From: an uncultured Bacilli bacterium
Lineage (GTDB): Bacteria > Bacillota_I > Bacilli_A > ML615J-28 > CAG-313
DNA length: 64,000 nt
Direction: 5' to 3'
NCBI GenBank assembly: GCA_934098295.1
Contig: CAKONV010000008.1
Coordinates: 1 to 64,000, forward strand
Positions 51,437-60,867 of the stretch are shown one piece after another (the first letter of the stretch is position 1; each line of letters starts with the position of its first letter). A model generated the notes under the pieces. The model did no database searches. It worked only from the letters and a program-made list of their open reading frames with translations, and was not told where the DNA came from. Both the position numbers and the translations under genes were made by a program.

Positions 51437-51991
51437 TTAGTTTTGGTAATGTCTAACCTTTACATATATAAGGCTATTAAGTGATGGATAGTAAATAAAG
51501 ACAGTATAATCATCAGCTATATAATATTTATAAGGAGTATCAAAATTCGGACATTTATCTTCTGGTACTTCAATAACATCTTTAATTCCTGTTAAGAAAT
51601 ATTTTTCTTTTTCTTCATCCATCTTTCCATCTATAAATGATATCTTGTGAGAAACACCTTTTGAATCTAAATTTTCTTGTTCTAGGTAAGAAGTAAAATC
51701 ACTATCAAATTTGAATTCAATATAATATGTTCCTATACCATCATCTTGAAAACCAGGATTATGTTTCTTTGAATATACAGTTTTTGTATCTTTTGGTAGT
51801 TTAAAATTTTCACTTTTTTCAACTAATTTAATATTGGAACTATTAGAGTTGTTACAACTAGCTCCGCCCATAGTTGCTAAAGAAATATTAACAATAATAA
51901 AATATACTCCTAAAGCCATTAAGCATGCCATTATAACTCCTAAAAAAATTTTCCAACCAAGTTTAATTTTTAATTTACTAAGTAATACCAT
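51437..51991 (-). CDS. Membrane-anchored protein of unknown function
   Basis: A 184-residue protein with one N-terminal helix (IFLGVIMACLMALGVYFIIV) and an outer domain beginning with a Ser/Asn linker (CNNSNSSN). The outer part is beta-rich (YYIEFKFDSDFTSYL; YKYYIADDYTVFIYYPSLNSLIYVKV). No family recognised. The codon after a 37-residue membrane peptide gene follows at 15 bp, so the two are probably made together. SD GGGGGAG. Confidence 0.7.
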   Translation of the reverse strand: MVLLSKLKIKLGWKIFLGVIMACLMALGVYFIIVNISLATMGGASCNNSNSSNIKLVEKSENFKLPKDTKTVYSKKHNPGFQDDGIGTYYIEFKFDSDFTSYLEQENLDSKGVSHKISFIDGKMDEEKEKYFLTGIKDVIEVPEDKCPNFDTPYKYYIADDYTVFIYYPSLNSLIYVKVRHYQN

Positions 51992-52006
51992 GTTTATTTC
52001 TCCCCC

Positions 52007-52120
52007 TTATCTATATTTAAAATACGCTAACATCATTGTAATAATTGCTACTATCCCAGATATTAAAAGAATAACTTCAATACCCATAACTACATTTGTA
52101 AGAATTTTTTTAATCTTCAT
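52007..52120 (-). CDS. Small membrane protein, 37 residues
   Basis: A short frame with one long hydrophobic helix (MGIEVILLISGIVAIITMML) preceded by MKIKKILTNV and ending YFKYR. SD GGAAGAGG lies about 8 nt before ATG. It directly precedes the membrane-anchored protein gene (51437-51991). Size, SD and clean topology support a real gene. Confidence 0.6.
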   Translation of the reverse strand: MKIKKILTNVVMGIEVILLISGIVAIITMMLAYFKYR

Positions 52121-52244
52121 CTTTCTACCTCTTCCTAGTTTCAATATTATTCGGTTATTGTTATAACCTAACAATATTGTATCAAAAAAAAAAAAAAAAA
52201 TACTAGCTTTACACTTTTTTTTAAAAATAATATCTAAAAAATAT

Positions 52245-52283
52245 AAAAAAGTCTTGATAATTTTTGAGAATTATCAAGACTTT
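52245..52283 (-). terminator. Intrinsic terminator of the feo operon
   Basis: AAAGTCTTGATAATT pairs perfectly with AATTATCAAGACTTT, with T6 on the minus strand. Confidence 0.93.
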
Positions 52284-52286
52284 ATT

Positions 52287-52472
52287 TTAATTATTTTGTT
52301 GTTGCTTTTCTTTTTTAGCATTACAAAATGGACATTCTTTGCCGTCTTTACAGCTTGAACAATTACATCCACATGAGGATTTTCCACTTTTAATTTTCTT
52401 AATACTAGTTATTATTGGAAGTACTACCAAGAATATAGCAACTACAGCAATAATAGGTTCAAACCATTTCAT
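52287..52472 (-). CDS. FeoB-associated Cys-rich membrane protein
   Basis: A 61-residue protein: one N-terminal helix (IIAVVAIFLVVLPIITSI), then a Cys cluster CGCNCSSCKDGKECPFC, and a polar end. This is the FeoB-associated Cys-rich family, encoded after feoB in many Bacillota; a possible iron-handling or FeoC-like role is assumed. It is 36 bp after feoB and closes the operon before a perfect hairpin terminator. Confidence 0.93.
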   Translation of the reverse strand: MKWFEPIIAVVAIFLVVLPIITSIKKIKSGKSSCGCNCSSCKDGKECPFCNAKKEKQQQNN

Positions 52473-52508
52473 AAGTTAAATCCTCCTTTATTTTATTTTT
52501 TACAAATA

Positions 52509-54743
52509 TTATTTATTTAATGCAGCTCTTTTTTTAACAACATATTTGCCTAATACAACAAATACAGCTACTAGAGCAACAACTGCTAATAATCCAAAGT
52601 ACCAACCTAATTGGAATAATACACCAATCCAGTAGATAACTAATGAGATTACATAAGAAGCACATAACCACCATAATACAGTTACTAAGAAGCCTTTTTT
52701 ACTACTTTCACCTTTTGCAGTTGCAAGAGCAGCGAAGCAAGGGAATGTGAATAAGTTATAAGCAGCAAATGAATAGATAGCAGCATTTGATAGGTTAATA
52801 GTACCTTCTTCAAGGCCTAAAGTTGCCATTGTTGTAACAACATCTTCTTTAGCAATTAAACCAGTGATTGATGCAACAGTATATTTCCAACCATCAGCAC
52901 CCATACTCCATCCACAAGGGTAGAATACATATTGTAGTACTTTACCTAAACTTGCTAAAATACTTTCACCGATTTCTTCTTCACTTAACATTCCACTCCA
53001 GAAGTTCCATCTAAAGCTCTTTAAGAACCAAATTAAGATGATTGAAGCAGTAATAATAGTTGAAGCTTTGTAAACGAAGTGTTTTAATTTTTCCCAAAGG
53101 TGAGCAAGTAAGTTCTTTACTTGAGGTAAATGATAAGCAGGTAATTCCATGATGAATGGAGGTACATCACTACTCTTACTAAATGCTTTCATAATTAAAG
53201 CAGAAATAATTGCTACAACAATACCTAATAGGTAAATTGAGAATACAAAGACATCACCTAAGAAACTTCCAGCAACAGCAGTTGCAAGCATTGCCCAAAT
53301 AGGAGCTTTAGCTCCACAACTGAAGAATGGTGTAAGTCTAATTGTTAAATCACGTTCTTTTTGATCTTCTAATGTTTTTGTAGACATCATTGCAGGTACA
53401 CTACAACCAAATCCCATTAGTAGAGGGATAAATGCTTTACCAGATAGTCCAAATTTACGGAAGGCTCTATCCATGATGAAAGCAACACGGGCCATATAAC
53501 CTGAATCTTCTAGAATAGATATAAATAAGAATAACAATAAGATTTGCGGTAAGAAACTGAATATTGCATCGATACCTGTTAATAAACCATCAACAACTAA
53601 TCCTGTATACCAAGTTCCTTCTGGCATAAAACTATTAAATAAATCAATAATTGAACCAGTAACAAATCCCATCCAACTTTGTAAGAATACACCAAGAGAT
53701 GGAATACCTTCTAATACTACATCAGCAGCAGTTCCGCCTTCACCAAGTACTTCTTCAAGCATGCCATCATAACCCATACCTGTAAAGAAGTTAATCAAAC
53801 CTTTGTTAGAAATAGTTAAATTAAATATAGCGTTTAATCCAAATAAGTCTTCACTAAATACAAAGTGGAATACTACAAACATTATAACTAAGAAAATTGG
53901 AATACCCCAAATTTTATGAGTTAATACTTTATCAATCTTATCTGATTTTGTTTCACCAGTATTATTTTTACTTTTTGTAACTGTCTTTGAGAAATTCTTA
54001 GTAATGTATTTATATCTAGCATCAGCAATTAAGCCTTCAAAGTCACCATCAAAATCACTTGTATCAACTTTTGATTTTTTCTCATCAACTAAAGAAATTA
54101 AATCTTTATGACTCTTAACTTCTTCGCTATCTGCTTCGATTAATTTTACAGCATGGAATAATGGGCTTTCAACATTCTTTTCTACAAGTAAATTCTTAAC
54201 TTCTTCAACTAAACCATTTACTTTTGAATCAGCTAATACTGTTTTACCAGTTCTCTTTGTTTTAGCTGTTTTATAAGCTAATTCCATTAATTCTTTTATA
54301 CCAGTACCTTTTAATGCTGAGATTTCACATACAGGAACACCTAAAACATTAGATAATTCTTTTGTATTGATTTTGTCACCATTTTTGTTAACAGCATCAA
54401 TCATGTTTAATGCAATAACTACAGGAACATCAATTTCTAAGATTTGTGTTGTTAAATATAAGTTTCTTTCTAGGTTAGTAGCATCAATTACATTAATAAC
54501 ACATTCTGGTTTTTCATCAACGATGAAGTTTCTTGAAACTATTTCTTCTGGTGTATATGGAGATAATGAATAAATTCCGGGAAGGTCAACGATTGATACT
54601 TGTTCACTTAATTTTTTGTAAACACCCTCTCTTTTATCTACGGTTACACCTGGCCAGTTACCAACATGTGCTGTTGAACCAGTTAAGGTATTAAATAAAG
54701 TGGTTTTACCACAGTTAGGATTTCCTGCTAAAGCAAATTTCAT
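52509..54743 (-). CDS. feoB: Ferrous iron transporter FeoB
   Basis: A 744-residue membrane GTPase importing Fe(II). The N-terminal G domain: ALAGNPNCGKTTLFNTLTG (G1, residues 4-22), VTVDKREG, DLPGIYSLSPYTPEE (G3), LNMIDAVNKNGDKI (G4), then a helical domain. The membrane part has two 'Gate' regions; the first shows PQILLLFLFISILEDSGYMARVAFIMDR, followed by GFGCSVPAMMSTKTL with its Cys, the second FPCFAALATAKGE. The start overlaps the feoA stop by one base. Operators for a DtxR-like regulator precede the operon. Confidence 0.97.
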   Translation of the reverse strand: MKFALAGNPNCGKTTLFNTLTGSTAHVGNWPGVTVDKREGVYKKLSEQVSIVDLPGIYSLSPYTPEEIVSRNFIVDEKPECVINVIDATNLERNLYLTTQILEIDVPVVIALNMIDAVNKNGDKINTKELSNVLGVPVCEISALKGTGIKELMELAYKTAKTKRTGKTVLADSKVNGLVEEVKNLLVEKNVESPLFHAVKLIEADSEEVKSHKDLISLVDEKKSKVDTSDFDGDFEGLIADARYKYITKNFSKTVTKSKNNTGETKSDKIDKVLTHKIWGIPIFLVIMFVVFHFVFSEDLFGLNAIFNLTISNKGLINFFTGMGYDGMLEEVLGEGGTAADVVLEGIPSLGVFLQSWMGFVTGSIIDLFNSFMPEGTWYTGLVVDGLLTGIDAIFSFLPQILLLFLFISILEDSGYMARVAFIMDRAFRKFGLSGKAFIPLLMGFGCSVPAMMSTKTLEDQKERDLTIRLTPFFSCGAKAPIWAMLATAVAGSFLGDVFVFSIYLLGIVVAIISALIMKAFSKSSDVPPFIMELPAYHLPQVKNLLAHLWEKLKHFVYKASTIITASIILIWFLKSFRWNFWSGMLSEEEIGESILASLGKVLQYVFYPCGWSMGADGWKYTVASITGLIAKEDVVTTMATLGLEEGTINLSNAAIYSFAAYNLFTFPCFAALATAKGESSKKGFLVTVLWWLCASYVISLVIYWIGVLFQLGWYFGLLAVVALVAVFVVLGKYVVKKRAALNK

Positions 54744-54976
54744 TATTTACTTACCTCCATTAAAACAGTTTCTGCTTCACTTTTACGAAGTGATAATTCG
54801 TATCCTCTAATTGTTACCTCAATTGGGTCACCCATTGGTGCAAATTTTTTAACTACTAAACTTGCTCCACTTGTTACTCCCATATCGTAAAGTCTTCTTT
54901 TAATTTTACCTTCGGCAACGACTTTTTTTACGACACCCTTTTCGCCGATTTGCATTTGATTTAAATACTTTTCCAT
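54743..54976 (-). CDS. feoA: FeoA-domain protein (second)
   Basis: A 77-residue SH3-like FeoA protein: LNQMQIGEKGVVKKVVAEGKIKRRLYDMGVTSGASLVV and APMGDPIEVTIRGYELSLRKSEAETVLM, the complete family pattern. FeoA is thought to modulate FeoB at the membrane. Its stop overlaps the feoB start. SD AGAAAGGGAAG. Confidence 0.95.
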   Translation of the reverse strand: MEKYLNQMQIGEKGVVKKVVAEGKIKRRLYDMGVTSGASLVVKKFAPMGDPIEVTIRGYELSLRKSEAETVLMEVSK

Positions 54977-55007
54977 AATATTCTTCCCTTTCTAATAACT
55001 AATTTAA

Positions 55008-55223
55008 TTAACCAACATAAATTTTGGTGGCTAGGTCGCTATTTATTGCTAGTCTTCCATCTTTTACTTTTAGAATAACATCTCCATTATTTTTAGAAAT
55101 TAAAGTAATAGTTGCACCTTTTAATAATCCTAAATTCTCTAAATGACGTTTAGTCTTATCATCAGCTGATACTTTTAAAATTTCTAAAGGAGTGTTTTCT
55201 GCTGCGATAACTAATGGTATCAT
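55008..55223 (-). CDS. feoA: FeoA-domain protein (first)
   Basis: A 71-residue FeoA-type protein: PLEILKVSADDKTKRHLENLGLLKGATITLISKNNGDVILKVKDGRLAI. It is shorter and more diverged than the second one. I start at MIPLVIA, eight codons inside the longest frame, because SD AAGGAG is 6 nt upstream and the earlier start lies in the operator. Tandem feoA-feoA-feoB is common in Bacillota. Confidence 0.93.
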   Translation of the reverse strand: MIPLVIAAENTPLEILKVSADDKTKRHLENLGLLKGATITLISKNNGDVILKVKDGRLAINSDLATKIYVG

Positions 55224-55239
55224 AGTACTTCTCCTTTTT

Positions 55240-55324
55240 GTTAGCAATTGCTAACAATGTTTGATAATTAAATAGTTAGCAATCACTAACCTTTTATCTT
55301 AAATAATAGTTAGCTTTGGCTAAC
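55240..55324. promoter_or_regulatory. Three metal-regulator operators upstream of feoA
   Basis: GTTAGCAATTGCTAAC (55240-55255, perfect palindrome), GTTAGCAATCACTAAC (55275-55290) and GTTAGCTTTGGCTAAC (55309-55324), with centres 35 and 34 bp apart. The half-site TTAGC/GCTAA resembles DtxR/IdeR/MntR-type boxes. The one nearest the promoter covers the likely start of transcription. Confidence 0.85.
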
Positions 55325-55334
55325 ATTCGTAAAT

Positions 55335-55363
55335 ATTATATACCTTTTAAACACATTATGCAA
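55335..55363 (-). promoter_or_regulatory. Promoter of the feo operon
   Basis: TTGCAT-N17-TATAAT on the minus strand, ending 11 bp before the first operator. Confidence 0.88.
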
Positions 55364-55447
55364 TCCATTTGCTTATAATAATTTAAAACTTATTATATTT
55401 ATATTAAAAAAACATTTAATTTATTACTATTTTTTTAAAACTTTATG

Positions 55448-55479
55448 AAAAAAAGAACTCTAATTTTTCTTAGAGTTCT
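55448..55479 (-). terminator. Intrinsic terminator overlapping the calcium ATPase stop
   Basis: AGAACTCTAA pairs with TTAGAGTTCT, then TTTTTTT on the minus strand. The stop at 55460 lies in the stem. Confidence 0.9.
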
Positions 55480-58045
55480 CTAACTTTTCTACTATTTTTG
55501 TTATTTCCATGACTATTACCATTATGAAGGCAAGGCCAATAGCTATTAATGCTTCACCTAAAGAAAGATAAGTGAATTTAAAGATGGTATTAACACCAGG
55601 TATATATATTACAAGTAATTGTAAAATGAAACCTATAACAAAAGATAAATTTAAAAATTTATTATCAAATGTAGATCTTGAAAAAATAGTATTATTACTT
55701 TTAACATTATACGAATGTAATAATTGTGTTGAAGAAAGTGTTAAGAAAGCCATTGTTTGTCCTACAGTGTGATTACCAACAATATTATTACCAACTAAAT
55801 AAGAAAATAAAGTAAGAAGACCAATGACCAAACCTTCCATAATGATTTTTGATAAAAGGCCATCACTAAAGAAACCATCTGTTTTCTTTCGAGGATTTCT
55901 TTTCATAATATCATCATCAGGTTTTTCCATGCCAAGACCAAAAGCAGGAAGAGAATCAGTTATAAGGTTAATCCAAAGTAAATGGATTGGCGCAAGTGGT
56001 ACTCCTACTGTAAATGCAGGTATTAGTGATAAAACACTAGCAACAAAAATAGTTATTACTTCACCTATATTTGAAGATAACAAATATTTTACACATTTTC
56101 TAATGTTATCAAAAATACATCTACCTTGTCTTACGGCTTCCACGATGGTTGTATAATTATCATCAGTTAATATCATATCAGCGGCCTCTTTCGATACATC
56201 CGTACCATTAATACCCATGGCACAACCAATACTTGCTTTTTTCAAAGCTGGTGCATCATTTACACCATCTCCTGTCATTGCCGTGATATATCCTTTTTGT
56301 TCCCAAGCACTAACAATTCTTACCTTATCACTAGGGGAAACACGAGCATAAACTTTATATTTTTCAATCGAATCTAAAAGATCACTATCACTCAATAAAT
56401 TTAAGTCCTTTGATGTTATGGCCAAATCGCCATCGCTCATAATTCCTAATTTTTTAGCAATCGATGATGCTGTAGTAATTTGGTCACCAGTAATCATTAC
56501 TGTTGTTATTCCTGCATCATGGGCAATTTTAATGGCATCTTTTACTTCATCCCTTGCTGGATCAATCATACCAATAAGTCCTAAGAAAGTTAAATCTTTT
56601 TCTAACTCTTCTTCTTTTGGTAAATAATCAAATTCTTTAACGCCTAATCCTAAAACTCTAATAGCATCTTTGCTCATCATATCATTAATTATTAAAGCCT
56701 TAGACAAATTAGAATTATCATTGCTTATTGATACGATAATATCTGGTGCCCCTTTTGTTATTGCTAAATACTTTCCTTTATATTTTATAACAACGCTCAT
56801 TAGCTTACGATCACTATCAAAAGGCAATTCCATTAATCGTTCATAAGTTATAGAAGATGCATAATTAATGTTTGCATCAAGTAAAGCAAGTTCGGTAGGA
56901 TCTCCTAAACGTACTTGTTTTCCATCAACAATAGATATTGAAGCATCACAACAACTAGCAAAAAAATTCAATAATTCTTTTTCATCACTAGAAAGATTAA
57001 TTAAATCCTTTAAAGTATCTTTATAGATTTTTACTACAGTCATTTTATTTTTTGTTAAAGTTCCTGTTTTATCACTACAAATAACCGAAGTTGAACCTAA
57101 AGTTTCTACGGCTGGAAGTCTTTTTACAATAGCATTATGTTTTGACATTTTATCAACCCCAATGGCCAAAACAATCGTTACAACAGTTGCTAACCCTTCA
57201 GGAATAGCTGCTACCGCTAAAGAAACAGCAATCTTAAAGGCATCTAAAATACTACTTCCAGAAATTATATTCAAAACAAAAACAACAATACAAATAATTA
57301 TACACATTAAACCAATAATTTTACCAACCTGTGTTAATTTATTTTGTAATGGGGTCTTCGTCTCTGTATTACTCATAAGTGATGTCGCAATCTTACCAAT
57401 TTCTGTTTTCATTCCCACACTTGTTACAATCGCTTTAGCCTTACCATTTGTTACAAATGTTGAAGAAAACAAACAATTCTTCATATCACCCAATCCATAT
57501 ACTTCACCTAAAGTATTTGAATCATTTTTTAAAACCGAAACAGATTCCCCTGTTAAAGCTGATTCATCAACCTTTAAATTACTACACTCAATAATTCTAG
57601 CATCAGCAGGTATAAAATCACCGGCTTCAACTTCAATAATATCGCCAACAACAAGTTCTTTAGTATCAATACTAATCACTTTACCATTTCTAATAACTTT
57701 ACATGTTGGAGTAGATAATTTCTTTAAAGCATCTAATGACTTTTCAGCACGGGCTTCTTGAACAACACCTAAAATGGCATTGACAATAATTACAATAAAA
57801 ATAATTAGGCTATCAACCCATTCACTAGGATCAACAATGATTGAAACAACACCTGATGCTAATAAAACAATAATCAAAGCATCAGTAAATTGTTCTAAAA
57901 AACGAACAAATAAAGATTTCTTCTTTTTTTCTTCTAAAACATTTCTACCATATTTTTCTTTTGATATTTCTATATCAGCTTCACTTAAACCAAAACTTAT
58001 AGAACTATTGTATTCTTTCACTAATTCTTCAATTGACTTTTGCAT
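55460..58045 (-). CDS. Calcium-transporting P-type ATPase
   Basis: An 861-residue P2-type ATPase. N-terminal cation-ATPase segment (YNSSISFGLSEADI...KYGRNVLEE), actuator ALTGESV (about 160), VAAIPEGLATVVT in helix M4 (about 284), phosphorylation site CSDKTGTLTKNKM (about 326-338), KGAPD nucleotide motif, and hinge TAMTGDGVNDAPALKKASIG. The PEGL helix-4 motif and lone-gene layout fit a Ca2+ exporter as in Gram-positives. Length is normal. It is monocistronic with its own terminator. Confidence 0.93.
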   Translation of the reverse strand: MQKSIEELVKEYNSSISFGLSEADIEISKEKYGRNVLEEKKKKSLFVRFLEQFTDALIIVLLASGVVSIIVDPSEWVDSLIIFIVIIVNAILGVVQEARAEKSLDALKKLSTPTCKVIRNGKVISIDTKELVVGDIIEVEAGDFIPADARIIECSNLKVDESALTGESVSVLKNDSNTLGEVYGLGDMKNCLFSSTFVTNGKAKAIVTSVGMKTEIGKIATSLMSNTETKTPLQNKLTQVGKIIGLMCIIICIVVFVLNIISGSSILDAFKIAVSLAVAAIPEGLATVVTIVLAIGVDKMSKHNAIVKRLPAVETLGSTSVICSDKTGTLTKNKMTVVKIYKDTLKDLINLSSDEKELLNFFASCCDASISIVDGKQVRLGDPTELALLDANINYASSITYERLMELPFDSDRKLMSVVIKYKGKYLAITKGAPDIIVSISNDNSNLSKALIINDMMSKDAIRVLGLGVKEFDYLPKEEELEKDLTFLGLIGMIDPARDEVKDAIKIAHDAGITTVMITGDQITTASSIAKKLGIMSDGDLAITSKDLNLLSDSDLLDSIEKYKVYARVSPSDKVRIVSAWEQKGYITAMTGDGVNDAPALKKASIGCAMGINGTDVSKEAADMILTDDNYTTIVEAVRQGRCIFDNIRKCVKYLLSSNIGEVITIFVASVLSLIPAFTVGVPLAPIHLLWINLITDSLPAFGLGMEKPDDDIMKRNPRKKTDGFFSDGLLSKIIMEGLVIGLLTLFSYLVGNNIVGNHTVGQTMAFLTLSSTQLLHSYNVKSNNTIFSRSTFDNKFLNLSFVIGFILQLLVIYIPGVNTIFKFTYLSLGEALIAIGLAFIMVIVMEITKIVEKLENSKKN

Positions 58046-58123
58046 AATTCCTCCAAATTAAAATATACTTCATAATACATTATATTATACAACCAACGTA
58101 AAAATTAGTCAAGATTTGATAAC

Positions 58124-58160
58124 AAAAAAAGAATTACCTTATTGCTAAAGTAATTCTTTT
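58124..58160 (-). terminator. Terminator of the exported-protein operon
   Basis: AAAAGAATTAC pairs with GTAATTCTTTT around a 12-nt loop, T7 on the minus strand. Confidence 0.9.
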
Positions 58161-58172
58161 ATTTATCACATA

Positions 58173-58412
58173 TTAGAAATAGAATGGTGGCAAAACAATT
58201 TCTCCATCGTTGTTTCCATTATCATCTTTTTTATCATCGTCTGGAGTCTTGTTATCATCCTTTTTATTATCGTCATTATTTTTCTTGCCATCATCTTCAT
58301 TTTGTGTAATATTGTTATCTTTTCCTTTACATCCTTTTTTGCATCCCTTGTTACCACAAGAAGAGGTAAGAAGTAAAACAAATAACAACATCATAACGAA
58401 AACTTTTTTCAT
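58173..58412 (-). CDS. Small lipoprotein with an Asp/Lys/Asn-rich tail
   Basis: A 79-residue protein: signal KKVFVMMLLFVLLLTSSC (Cys19), then a Lys/Cys stretch (GCKKGCKGK) and a low-complexity D/K/N-rich region. It ends with GEIVLPPFYF. It may be a flexible surface peptide; no family. It is the third gene of the operon with the 55-residue peptide and the 689-residue secreted protein. SD is weak, so coupling is likely. Confidence 0.7.
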   Translation of the reverse strand: MKKVFVMMLLFVLLLTSSCGNKGCKKGCKGKDNNITQNEDDGKKNNDDNKKDDNKTPDDDKKDDNGNNDGEIVLPPFYF

Positions 58413-58423
58413 ATGCAACTTAA

Positions 58424-58591
58424 TTATTCGTCATCTTCATCAAAGAAGAATCCATGGTGTTTATCACCCCAGATTGTTGAACCTTTTCCGTATCCACTAT
58501 CATTAACGGTAGGACCACTCAATGTCAACACATCCTCAGAGGTAAACTTTACAATTTCAATTGTTGCGGGAACATATACTTTCTTTTCCAT
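58424..58591 (-). CDS. Small 'YxxP-x-EVxxF-x-EDVLT' family protein
   Basis: A 55-residue protein starting MEKKVYVPATIEIVKFTSED and then VLTLSGPTV. Short proteins with this head (K-Y-x-P-x-[IL]-E-[IV]-[IV]-x-F-x-x-E-D-[VI][LI]T) are frequent in gut Bacillota, usually near secreted proteins; their role is unknown. The tail GDKHHGFFFDEDDE is acidic with a His pair. I start at the ATG with SD AGGAGG 9 nt upstream. Confidence 0.75.
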   Translation of the reverse strand: MEKKVYVPATIEIVKFTSEDVLTLSGPTVNDSGYGKGSTIWGDKHHGFFFDEDDE

Positions 58592-58613
58592 AATTTCTTT
58601 ACCTCCTTTAAAA

Positions 58614-60683
58614 TTAACTAAGAACAGCATTACTAAAGTTTACACCATAATTGTATGCAGCAACAATTAGGGCTACTTCAGCTTCTGTTGGATTTCCTAG
58701 TTTTAATACTCTTGCAAAGTATCCATTTACGCTGATTTCATAATAATCACTGCCAAGGTCTACTCTATATACAGAACCAAAATTAGCAGGATTTATATCA
58801 TCAAATGCATAAGGAATAACTACATTATCATCAGTGACTCTATAACCTAAATCACCTGAGCCATTACATGTTATCTTACTAACAGAATATTTTCCTTTCA
58901 ATGCAAAGCATAATTGTACACTATTATTATACATAACGTATACACCGCTAAATAAACTACTTTCTTGAGTAGTACCTTCTGGAACACCTTTATCATCTTT
59001 TTTGTTCTTAATATAATCTTCAGTATATTCTTTATAATATTGATTATTTTCACCAAGCAATTGTGTAAATGCAGAAGTATTAATTACAATATATTCAGGC
59101 TTGAAATATGCTCTCATTGCTTCAGCATATTTAACGAATGCTACTATAGCAGCTTGTTTATCACCTGATGCTACTTTGCAAGAATCAAGTAAATAATCGT
59201 AAACTGAACTTGTAATTAATTCACCATTTAAATCATATTCACCATTAGTATTATTAGTAACTTCTTCTAAATTTACTCTTAATGTTTGAAGAATTTCATA
59301 TGGAACTAACTTATCAAAATCATAAGTATAATTTCCCTTACCATCAGATTTACCTGATAAGATAATTCTCTTTTCAACTCCGTTTACTTTGTAGTAAACA
59401 TACATACTACCATTTAGTGGACTTGTAAAACGAATTGTCATTGCACTACCTAAAATCACTTGCATACTAGTAATGTTTTTGCCAATATTCATATTGTCTG
59501 TAGTTCTTACAATATATTCACCATTAGCATCTTTAATAAATAATTCATTACATACTGTACAACGATAAACGGCTTTAGTACCAATAGTATTGTATGTAGC
59601 TGCTACTTGTGATAAGAATAATTCGTAATTGTGTGATACTAAAGGTAATTCTAATTCTGCCTCTGTCTTTTCAACACCATTAACAAATAATTTATGACAT
59701 ACACTACATTCTTCATGTTTTGCTACACCATGTGTTTTACATGTTGATGCAACTTCAGCAACTGTTTGTAAATCATGGCTTGCTGTTATTTTAACGGCTT
59801 CTTCAGCTTCTGCTTGAGTTGTACCTATTGCATGTTCGCAAGCTACATCAGAATAATAAGTTTTACAATTATTGCAGTAATAATAAGTCTCATGTCCATC
59901 TTTAGTACATGTAGCTTCTTCCTTTGGAACAGCTACTTGACTATGTCCCTTACTAGAAATAGTTAAAGTAGATAACATATATGCAGGAATTTCTTGTTCA
60001 GTATTAGCAACACCATTGTTATCCATAAAATATTTATTACAAGTTGAACAATACCAATATGCTAAATTTCCATCTTCTGTACATGTAGCTGCTTTTGCTG
60101 CCTTTTTTGTTAAAGAGTGTACATGTCTAAAGAATGTAACTGTATTAGTACCAGTTTTTGCTTTAGCAATAGAAATAGTAGCTTGAGTTACTACGGCATA
60201 TTTACCATTTACATCTGAATCCCATCCGTCATCAGCAGTAATTTTTTTGCCAATATGAAATGTAATTTGATATGAATTAGTTCCAGAAGCTTTTGTAACA
60301 CTAGAAACAATAGCGTATTCATTTGATGCATCTGCTACAGTAAAAGTAGCTGTTTTACTTACGCCATCTTTGCCATCATATGCTACTGTCAATGTTATTG
60401 TTGGAATTTCAACAGTATATACAACAGGTAATGTTAATACAAAATTTTTAGAATCATCATAATCAAGTTCGCCACTAGCGTCGATGAAAACTTTGGATAT
60501 AGCATTATTTGCACCTCTTCGAGTTGTTACTTCGAAGGATTTTTCTGTTCTATCACTATTAGTAAATAATACTTCAGTGTCCACAGAATTTGCTGCTTTA
60601 ACTGCAGTCTTCTTTGTATTGCTAAAAAATAATAATCCAATGCATAGTGAGAAGGCTGTAATTAAAGTTAAAAATTTTTTCAT
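58614..60683 (-). CDS. Large secreted protein with CxxC-containing repeats
   Basis: A 689-residue protein with a signal peptide (KKFLTLITAFSLCIGLLFF, cleaved near VKA) and no anchor. Residues 35-175 form beta-sandwich-like domains. Between about 185 and 390 lie four repeats of the form HxL...ATC-x-x-x-G-x-x-x-Y-x-C-x-x-C, for instance ATCTEDGNLAYWYCSTCNKYF and ATCTKDGHETYYYCNNCKTYY. Such zinc-ribbon-like repeats occur in surface proteins of gut Bacillota. The rest is beta-rich. SD AAAGGAGG. Confidence 0.8.
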   Translation of the reverse strand: MKKFLTLITAFSLCIGLLFFSNTKKTAVKAANSVDTEVLFTNSDRTEKSFEVTTRRGANNAISKVFIDASGELDYDDSKNFVLTLPVVYTVEIPTITLTVAYDGKDGVSKTATFTVADASNEYAIVSSVTKASGTNSYQITFHIGKKITADDGWDSDVNGKYAVVTQATISIAKAKTGTNTVTFFRHVHSLTKKAAKAATCTEDGNLAYWYCSTCNKYFMDNNGVANTEQEIPAYMLSTLTISSKGHSQVAVPKEEATCTKDGHETYYYCNNCKTYYSDVACEHAIGTTQAEAEEAVKITASHDLQTVAEVASTCKTHGVAKHEECSVCHKLFVNGVEKTEAELELPLVSHNYELFLSQVAATYNTIGTKAVYRCTVCNELFIKDANGEYIVRTTDNMNIGKNITSMQVILGSAMTIRFTSPLNGSMYVYYKVNGVEKRIILSGKSDGKGNYTYDFDKLVPYEILQTLRVNLEEVTNNTNGEYDLNGELITSSVYDYLLDSCKVASGDKQAAIVAFVKYAEAMRAYFKPEYIVINTSAFTQLLGENNQYYKEYTEDYIKNKKDDKGVPEGTTQESSLFSGVYVMYNNSVQLCFALKGKYSVSKITCNGSGDLGYRVTDDNVVIPYAFDDINPANFGSVYRVDLGSDYYEISVNGYFARVLKLGNPTEAEVALIVAAYNYGVNFSNAVLS

Positions 60684-60699
60684 TTTTAATTTCCTCCTT

Positions 60700-60867
60700 T
60701 TTTGAAATTAATAGATTTAATAACCCCTAAATATCTTAAAATGTTGTTGATGAGGCAATATTTTAAAATATCTATTCATCAAAAGGTTATTCATAAGAAT
60801 TTATGCGGAAATCTAGAATATAATGCCCCCTAGAAAAGGCCTTTTTCAATCGCATAAATCTATCATT
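60700..60867 (-). promoter_or_regulatory. Structured 5' leader of the secreted-protein operon
   Basis: Nine-bp stem ATTTATGCG (60851-60859) with CGCATAAAT (60799-60807) encloses TCTAG/CTAGA (60812-60816 with 60830-60834) and a GAAAAGGCCTTTTTC palindrome. It begins within 10 nt of the likely start of transcription. The loop carries GGGGGCATT. No known class recognised. 60900-60965 shows only AT-rich sequence. Confidence 0.5.

Noticed and set aside
52180..52200. Long A-run as a phase-variation tract
   Set aside because: The homopolymer at about 52185 lies upstream of the small membrane protein gene and outside any coding frame or promoter spacer that I can define; no support for switching.
57162..57761. 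199-codon plus-strand ORF and several other long frames opposite the ATPase, psuG and typA
   Set aside because: They lie antisense to strong genes, lack SDs, and read as complements of conserved motifs.
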